A DNA stretch of 64,000 nucleotides from Dactylis glomerata (Eukaryota > Streptophyta > Magnoliopsida > Poales > Poaceae). The first letter of the stretch is position 1; every line of letters starts with the position of its first letter. The position numbers and the translations under genes are program-made. The stretch is taken from positions 4,219,176 through 4,283,175 of the forward strand of contig QXEO01000222.1 of NCBI GenBank assembly GCA_007115705.1, in the 5' to 3' direction. The notes below the pieces were generated by a model. The model did no database searches. It had not been told where the DNA came from and was given only the letters and a program-made list of their open reading frames with translations. Of the stretch, positions 57,311-64,000 are shown piece by piece.

Positions 57311-60256
57311 ATTAGCGACGGGGTGGGGGCCGTGGGGTATCACGACAGACAACTCATCATTGGGTAATCCTGGAGCCTTAGATTAAGACAATCGTAGGGC
57401 TAATGTTATTTGGATGGGACTCTCTGGGTCGTTTTATATTAATGTAGATGTAGATAATAACCTCTCCTTATCCTTTTTATTTCGTTGTTGTGCCAAGAGA
57501 AACCTCTAATTTGAGTGAGGTAAGATTTGGGGAAGTTGCTGTCCTGAAACAGATTTTGGTGCTGCACCGTAAAAATCCGTGAAAATTCTCATAATATCGT
57601 TTTGACCTGCAATTTCTTGTGCATATGCCCCAGGTTATTTCCAAACTTTCATTAGTTTTACACTTTTTGATTTGAGCAGCAGAAAACCCCCGAAAAAATC
57701 GACCTTTGTCAGCTGTTCTGTTTTGACAGATTTCTGCCACTATTTATGTTTGCCTCTCGATCGCTTTCTTTTTGAGTTCTTTGGATCACGGAACTTTTGG
57801 GGAAGTTGCTACAGCAGTATATGCTTTATATGTGGTGGTTTTGAGTTTGAAACTGAACCAAAAAGGGTTGATTCACTATTATGTTTATGCTAACGTTGCT
57901 AATAGAATTGTGTGAAGTTTTGTATAAAGGAAGTTTTCAAGTGTAGGGATTGGACAATGATGAGATGAGATGAAGAATTGACAAAAGCTCAAGCTTGGGG
58001 ATGTCCACGCACCCCAAGAAATATCCAAGAGGTACAAGCGTCAAAGCTTGGGGATGCCCCCGAGGCACCCCTTCTTCATCGGCAAAAATCAGGTCATCTT
58101 TCAAGACACTATATTTTTATTGCTTCATGCCCTATGCGTTTTTCTTGGAGCGTCTTTACTTTTGCTTTCAGTTTTCTTTAGTTTTGTTTGCTGCAATAAA
58201 CAGTTTGATCACGTCATGTTGTTTTGGAGAGAGACTTATTCCGCTTTTCATTTGCCAAGAACACTCCGTTTTTCACTCTTATCGTTCAACGAGTATTCTC
58301 TTTTTCTAGAACTGCGTTTAGCTTTCGTTTTTCGCCTTGATTTTTGTTCAGATCTTGTTATATCTTTGCATCAAGGTGTATTTTGACCTCTGGTCTATAT
58401 TGATATTCATCAAAAGAGTTGTTTCAAAAAGGTTTGAATGGTGTTGGAAAAGAGAAAAAGTTTCATGCAAAAAGTGGTACAAAAAGGAGCTTGTTTAGAC
58501 TACGGCTTAGACTTTTGCATGCCATGCTTGATGTCGTTTTGATAGTATGCTTAGTGATTCTTCCTGTAGCATGACTTGTCTCAAATGACTGAGATTACTT
58601 AATGAGCTTTTGAAAAAATCATGTGTTTTTCTTATTTTGTGGAACCATTTATTTGGTTTTCTCCTTTGATGCTTTATTTGGGTTGACTTGGCGCATGCTT
58701 ACAACATGTTTGACTCTTACAAAGTCGCCATAAGCCTCTTGATCATTTATTTTTGACATTTGATGCCATTTTATACTTCTCTTAATGTTGCTTTGTTGCT
58801 TTGCATGATTATGGCCGTTATTGCTCTCTTAGTTGGTCGCTCCCAGTCTTTTGCTAGCCCTCATTTTGTACTGAGTATGAGCTCTACTCGTGCATCCAAC
58901 TCTCAAAAACCAAGTTATTCCAATGTGTCCACCATACATACCTATTAGCAATTTGCTATTCCAAGTACATTTGACTTGCTTTTATCTATCCTTCAAATTA
59001 AACTATTTTTGGTGTTATGCGAAAATTGGTCAGTAAAGCTCTCACGAACCTGATGGCACACTTTACTTTTCTCGCTTTTAATAATTTTGACATTGTGGCT
59101 CTTTTATGTTGACGTTATGCCTGCAAGTAATAAGTTGGAAATTAGCCAAACTATGCCGTCATGGGGTAAGCTTTCAACATTGCACTTCTCTTATTTGAGT
59201 TGATATCGTGGTCTTTTGTTTATGGATACTCGCGATGTGAAATAAGTTGGGAATCTTGCGGGATCATGGAGTTTGTATATGTGTTAGAGAAACACCTGGG
59301 CCGCTAATCTAAGCCATGCATCATTCATGGTGGAAATTTACAGCATGCCCATAGTGGACATTCGACGATGCATCTCAAAATAAAAAAGCTATACCAATGG
59401 TAAATAAAAGAGATGCCGAGGTATTCATTGTCAGTTTGTCCTGTCATTTTGATGTGGGCTTGTTCTATGTCATCGGGCACGGAGGTACCCCGTTGGCGGT
59501 TCTCGATGATATGCATATACTTACAATGACAAGAGCTTGCTTGGGACCCTAAGTCGAGTAGCATGAGGTTTGGGTATTCGTACTTCACGGGACACGAGGT
59601 TTTCAACTTATGATTTGTCAAGCATATGCTTCATAATTGTGCTCGCATTAACTTTAACCATTCAAGATGCCTATGATGGGGGCAATGAGAGCTCAAAGCT
59701 AGTAAGTACCATAATCTTTTGAAGGTTTATAAAACTCGCAATCACTGCTTCCCTCTTCGAAGGGCCTTTCTTTTACTTTTATGTTGAGTCTCCACCTTCT
59801 ACCTTTATGCACCATCTAAGAGAGCATAGTTGCCATTCTGAGTATAATGTGCATTGTCCCAAAGTTATCATTGATTGATTCATGACTATGGTTTCACTTG
59901 TTCTTAAATTATTTTGTATCTAGTCGCCCTTTTAAACTTGAAGGTGTCCTATGCATTTATGTTTTGCTTTTCCATGAAGGACAAGCTGAAAACCATTTGC
60001 TATGTTTTTCCATATAATTTGAACACATGTTTGACTTTCACTGTTTCATTATTCATGATCTTTCGTTTGTGTTTCTTTTCATGTTATAACATGGTTGCTA
60101 AATTCTTATTGTCAAGATCATGTCTTTTATGCCCATGTTTTAAGTTCTTTGATCCCAGCACTCAATGCTTACTTAGATGATCAAGATTGTGATGGTGCAT
60201 GTCACCTCAAAAATTATTCTTTTGTTATCACTTACCTACTCGAGGACGAGCAGGAG

Positions 60257-60273
60257 TAAAGCTTGGGGATGCT
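60257..60273 (+). other. R2 polypurine tract
   Basis: gtaaagcttggggatgct directly abuts the 3' LTR start TGATACG at 60274. The same sequence sits beside the 3' LTRs of R1, R3 and R4. Confidence 0.6.
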
Positions 60274-61705
60274 TGATACGTCTCAAACGTATCTATAATT
60301 TTTGATGCTCCATGCTTGTTTTACACCATTTGCTTCATGTTTTGTTTACACTTCGTGGCATTTTTATGCGATTTCCGGAACTAACCTATGGACAAGATGC
60401 CACAGTGCCAGTTCCCTGTTTTCTGCTATTTTTGTGTTTTAGAAAAGCTACATGGGAAATATTCTCGGAATTGCACAAAACGAAGACCAAAACTCCTATT
60501 TTGCCCGGACGAAGGACGAGAACCAAACGGGAGCCGAAGAGGGGCCAGAGGCTGGCCACACCACAGGGGGGCACGGTCCAGCCCCTGGCCACGCCCACCC
60601 ATGGTGAGCCCGCCTGGGCCACCTCCTGACGACGCCCCTTCGCCTATAAGAAGCCTCCCGACAGAAAACCCTAAAACAATCGGCGTTTTTCCCAAAACAG
60701 TTCTGCAGCACCGCCACCATCGAAGACAAATTTCAGGGGACAGAAGTCTCTGTTCCGGCACCTTGCCGGGACGGGGAAGTGCCCCCGGAGCCATCTCCAT
60801 CAGTCTCCATCGCCGTCTCCGCCGTCTCCATCGATCTCACCACCATCTCCATCACCGTTGCTGCCTCCGATGATGAGGAGGGAGTAGTTCTCCCCTGGTG
60901 CTGAGGGCTCTACCGGTAGCTATGTGGTTCACCTCTCTCTCCCATGATGTGATCTTATGTGATCGTGAGCTTTGTATCTAGTTGAATTGGTAGATGCTAT
61001 TATTCAGATATTATGCTACTCCCGTGCTTTATATTTGTGATCTTCGGAGATACCTTGTATCATGATGTGAAGGTGGCAGTGTGCGCATTATGTGTCTCTT
61101 TTGGTTAACATCTCTATGAATTGTTGGTGTTTGTTGGAACCATCTAGTGCGTTCACGGTGACAGTGTGGAACAATCTAGTTTGGGGAAATACGGACTTTG
61201 AGGAGTGCTTCATAGCCCTACGCATGATTAGTGTTTGTTATCCATTGGGGAATTGTTTTGAGTTGCATCCTGATGTTAGTATCTATTGGTTCAATTATGT
61301 TATATTTGTTGAGAGTGTGTCCACTAGTGAAAGTATGATCCCTAGGCCTTGTTTCCAAGCATTGCACACCGTTTACATTCAGTTTTGTTACATGTTTGCT
61401 CGCAGCGATATATATTTCAGATTACATTTACTACTTATAATCATCACTACTACTTGTATTTCACTATCTCTTCGCCGAACTAGTGCACCTATACATCTGA
61501 CAAGTGTATTGGGTGTGTTGGGGACACAAGAGACTTTCTGTATCGTAATTACAGGGTTGTTTGAGAGAGATAGCTTTGACCTCCTCCTCCCTGAGTTCGA
61601 TAAACCTTGGGTGATCCACTTAAGGGAAACTTGCTGCTGTTCTACAAACCTCTACACTTGGAGGCCCAACACTGTCTACAAGGATAGAAGCATGCGTAGA
61701 CATCA
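60274..61705 (+). repeat. R2 3' LTR
   Basis: 1432 bp, intact counterpart of the split 5' LTR. It starts TGATACGTCTC and ends GTAGACATCA, followed by cctat. Confidence 0.95.
60644..60651 (+). promoter_or_regulatory. TATA box candidate in the R2 LTR
   Basis: ctataaga in the context cgcctataagaagcctcc. The 5' LTR equivalent (35822-35829) reads ctataata. Confidence 0.45.
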
Positions 61706-61980
61706 CCTATATATATATTAAATATCTCTAAATTTTGCCTAAATTTGAACGTTTTTCGTCTATTTATGTTTGAATTCGCCTTTTTCCCTGGGCTCGCCGC
61801 TGGGAAAATGGGTCTCCCCAAGTCAAATTTTACATCCATCCGGCGCTAAATAGCGCCGGATTTTGGCCTGGGGAGCCCCAACGACTGGAGATGCTCTCAG
61901 CACTTCGCAACATGCATGGCTTCCTTTGACCTCGCCGCTCCGATTAGATCCAGTCTATATTTTTTTTAAAGCTAATTTGC

Positions 61981-62312
61981 TGTCCATATGGGTAGCTACA
62001 CACCTATGCCTGTACGGTGATTCAAGCTTTATGATACTGTTTTAGCTCGTTTTCCTAGTAAAACATGAGATTCTGTCATGCAAAAGTGGTTTCAAAATTT
62101 CGGTTTAATTTTTTTGGTCATAGTCAACTCAGAAAAGGGTTTTTTGTTGACTTTTTCAATTCCAAGTTGACTTTGACCACAAAAATTTCAAATCAAAATT
62201 TTAAAATCACTTTTACTTAGTAAAATCTCGTGTTCTACTAGATAAATAAGCTAAAACAGGTTCATATGGCTTAAATTACCGTACAGAACATAAGTGTGCA
62301 GCTATCCATGTC
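61981..62312. mobile_element. Long-TIR MITE, about 330 bp
   Basis: The left arm from tgtccatatgggtagctac and the right arm ending gtagctatccatgtc-like sequence are imperfectly complementary over about 100 bp each, including cctgtacggt against accgtacag and actgttttagct against agctaaaacag. Inner arms (tagtaaaacatgagatt against aatctcgtgttctacta) meet around 62147. I could not define the target duplication, so the superfamily is open. Confidence 0.7.
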
Positions 62313-63294
62313 TTTTTTGTATTTTCTTGTACTCCCATCGCATGGCTATAATACACTGCAGGTTGTCACGGCAGGTGGTAGTTTGTCCCGGTATGTAGGA
62401 GGCTAGCTACAGAGTGCATGCCGCTACTATATACGAGTAAGTGGCCGTATCCACAACAGTACAGTCACTGATGAAAAATACAAGTCTCATCACTGATTGA
62501 GAAGATAGGACGTGAAAAGCCATATCCAAAACTGCAAGTGACCAATCGATGCAGGGGTCAATGCATGCCCATGTACCGTATATATGCTTGGAGCATTCCG
62601 TATCAGAGATTGCTGGAAAAATTTATCGATCAATCATTGGATATGTCTTCACTGGAATTGATCGGACCTGCACCTGCTAGACAAGTAGCACTACTGAAGG
62701 CTGCACAGTCTGCACTCATCTGTAATCTGGAAGTCTGAAATACTAGGTAGCAGAAATTGTTACTTCCTAGTAAACCTGAGCATGGACAGCCCGGTACAAC
62801 CAGCCCAGCTCGACCCGGCCCAGAAATCTTAGGCCTAGGCCACAAATATTGGTCTGATGGGCGGGCCTAGGCTGACTCTCTACTCAGGCCGGGCCTGGCC
62901 TGAGATTTTCGACCATTTTAGAAAGGCTTGGCCTGATGGACCAATGAAAATCAGGCCTCCATGGGCTGGGAAGTTTGGCCCAATAGTTGAGCTGGGCTTG
63001 GGCTGCAGTTTTTTGCTTCGGGCTTTTTCTTGGCCTGACCCGAGAAAATGCCTAAGTATACTCCCTAGTACCCCTAGTAAAGAAATCTACGTGGCCTATT
63101 TTACAATTCACTATGTCGAGAGGTTAGATTGGTTGGTTCACTAATTTGAATGATTGGCTTATTGGAGTTGGTCTAAGCATGTGAATTTGTGGACTAGGTC
63201 CCATAGAATTATTTTTCGGCCGGAGGTGTCGTAGAGTGGGCTATTCCTACTTCCTAGTCCATACCAAAACTTCCCAAGCTCTTGGGACACAATC
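62313..63294. other. Intergenic stretch with a gcccgggcct-rich repeat
   Basis: No gene recognised. 62775-63050 is rich in variants of aggcc, gggcct and cccggcc, a composition typical of a widespread grass repeat whose ends I could not define. Confidence 0.4.
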
Positions 63295-63302
63295 ACTTGG
63301 GG

Positions 63303-63481
63303 CAGTGGCGAAGCCAGCACCCGGCGAGCCTAGGCAGCTGCCTGGGCTCAGCTGGTGCATTTCCTTTAAACGCAGTGAAGAAACATGGTTCATGCGAGAG
63401 TTTACTTGGGCAAAAAACTACTTAGCTTGACTACACACTAATTCCTGTCCAGGCTTCGTTCATCATCTAGCTCCGCCACTA
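63303..63481. mobile_element. hAT-type MITE, 179 bp
   Basis: TIRs cagtggcgaagcc (left) and the complement of tagtggcggagct (right), flanked by a perfect 8-bp duplication acttgggg (63295-63302, 63482-63489). An 8-bp duplication plus a CAGTGGCG-type end is diagnostic of hAT elements. Confidence 0.9.
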
Positions 63482-63489
63482 ACTTGGGG

Positions 63490-64000
63490 CAATATCGTCG
63501 ATGATTCTGATGAGGATATAATCATGGATCATACTGATTTTGACTGTTTGAGCTGGAAGGAAATATTGAGTCTAATTGATGATTATATTATAAGGTGAAT
63601 TCTTTCCTAGTTGAAAGAAATTCTTGATATCTCCAAATTATATACTACATAAAGCGATGTACTATATTGTATTTAGCTATGTCATCTGTCAAGATATCGC
63701 CAGCGGGAGGAGAGGGAGGACGACGATCGAGAGACAAGTGGAGATCAAGTTTGCATGAGCAAGAGCACATGATGGCGCACTAGGACTGCCTACGAGAGGA
63801 TGTCTACACGCCTAAGCCGTGCCACATACATGGCATGTGTGCCAAACTTAGGTCAAACCCATATATGAGTCGGTATGTACCCGTTTGAGTCAAACTGAGT
63901 CAGTTTGGGCCCAAACCAAGTTGGTTTTGGGCCAGGTCAATGCTGAGGACACCCGACCACCTATAAGTACCCCTGGGCGCCCCCTCAATTAGGGTGAGAC
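63490..64000. other. Right edge, no gene identified
   Basis: 63490-63597 holds a short acidic open frame (IVDDSDEDIIMDHTDF) that is contiguous with sequence left of the hAT MITE. The last 60 bp (ctataagtacccctgggcgc, then ccctcaatta) resemble an LTR promoter region, but the element would lie outside the window. Confidence 0.3.

Larger units (their letters stand above)
53634..57454 (-). mobile_element. Hel1: non-autonomous Helitron with captured gene pieces
   Basis: Minus-strand 5' end TCTACATCTACATTAATATA (57454 downward) and 3' end CTAG (53637-53634), preceded by a GC-rich hairpin. The host dinucleotide is A|T. Removing it gives GGTTATTA joined to TAGAGGTAATAAC, which matches the uninterrupted sequence in R4 (minus strand of 48135-48155) and the looser R1 equivalent. 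That proves an insertion without target duplication, the hallmark of Helitrons. No Rep/helicase is seen. The inside carries several exon-like blocks on the same strand. Confidence 0.85.
35454..61705 (+). mobile_element. R2: gag-only LTR retrotransposon forming the backbone of the nest
   Basis: Target duplications cctat (35449-35453, 61706-61710). The 5' LTR lies at 35454-36114 plus 42646-43429 (split by R3), and the 3' LTR at 60274-61705. Internal order is: tRNA-Asp primer site 43440-43457, a leader to about 43574, the R4 remnant array, gag 51021-53436, a 3' region (53437-60273) broken by Hel1, then a purine-rich AAGCTTGGGGATGCT before the 3' LTR. LTR divergence is clearly larger than in R1, which fits its role as host of later insertions. 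No pol genes are visible. Confidence 0.9.
34383..61896 (+). mobile_element. H4: non-autonomous PIF/Harbinger element split by the R2 nest
   Basis: Ends GGGCATCTCCAGCCGT (34383) and the complement of GAGCATCTCCAGTCGT (61881-61896) match apart from two positions. Both sides carry tca (34380-34382, 61897-61899), a 3-bp duplication. Removing R2 and one cctat leaves about 1257 bp: a promoter-like head, one damaged ORF, and 186 bp of tail (61711-61896). The head is clearly related to the leader of H1 (shared cgcccccggttcc and cgagccca blocks), so the two are members of one family. Confidence 0.85.

Overview
This is plant nuclear DNA from a large, repeat-rich grass genome, most likely a Triticeae species (wheat, Aegilops, barley or a relative). 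Grounds: nested Ty3/gypsy-type LTR retrotransposons primed by tRNA-Asp, many Stowaway-type MITEs, PIF/Harbinger elements with GAGCATCTCC-type ends, genes with introns, and no bacterial gene organisation. About 70% of the window is transposable element. Names used here: H1-H4 are PIF/Harbinger-type DNA transposons, R1-R4 are LTR retrotransposons, S1 is a solo LTR, and Hel1 is a Helitron.

Left part (1-15.5 kb). H1 runs in from beyond the window and ends at 7338 with a TTA target duplication. Its minus-strand transposase gene is split by R1 (142-6676), a young retrotransposon with 1587-bp LTRs and the target duplication ccctc. Two decayed LINE pieces follow (about 7.7-9.6 kb and 11.9-13.35 kb). 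Between them lies a cluster of TIR elements and a GC-rich minisatellite, bracketed by a perfect 34-bp direct repeat. Stowaway MITEs and a strong hairpin lie at 14.8-15.4 kb.

Centre (15.5-34.4 kb). H2 (15546-20984, TSD TTA) carries the first two exons of a chloroplast alpha/beta-hydrolase gene and is itself split by the 4.2-kb solo LTR S1. Three probable host genes then follow: a DEDDy 3'-5' exonuclease (minus, 23192-23848), an EPFL secreted cysteine-rich peptide (plus, 25743-27583, one intron), and a B3-domain protein (minus, 29373-29831, with a probable upstream 5'-UTR exon). H3 (about 31.9-34.1 kb) is a decayed element with a broken transposase.

Right part (34.4-61.9 kb) is one nest. H4 (34383-61896, only about 1.26 kb when emptied) was hit by R2 (35454-61705, TSD cctat, plus strand, gag only). 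R2 was then hit by three further elements. R3 (36115-42640, TSD ctatg, minus) lies in its 5' LTR. R4 (43575-51020, minus) is a partial tandem array sharing one LTR. Hel1 (53634-57454, minus) is a Helitron in an AT dinucleotide that carries exon-like blocks of an unidentified gene. The retrotransposons share their LTR outer ends and 3' leader-distal sequence, and none carries a visible reverse transcriptase or integrase, so they must rely on a helper. To the right (61.9-64 kb) lie a long-TIR MITE and a small hAT MITE with a perfect 8-bp duplication.

Inferred order of events: H4, then R2, then R4, Hel1 and R3; R1 is young. I could run no database search. Protein assignments rest on recognisable motifs, and retrotransposon family names are deliberately not given.
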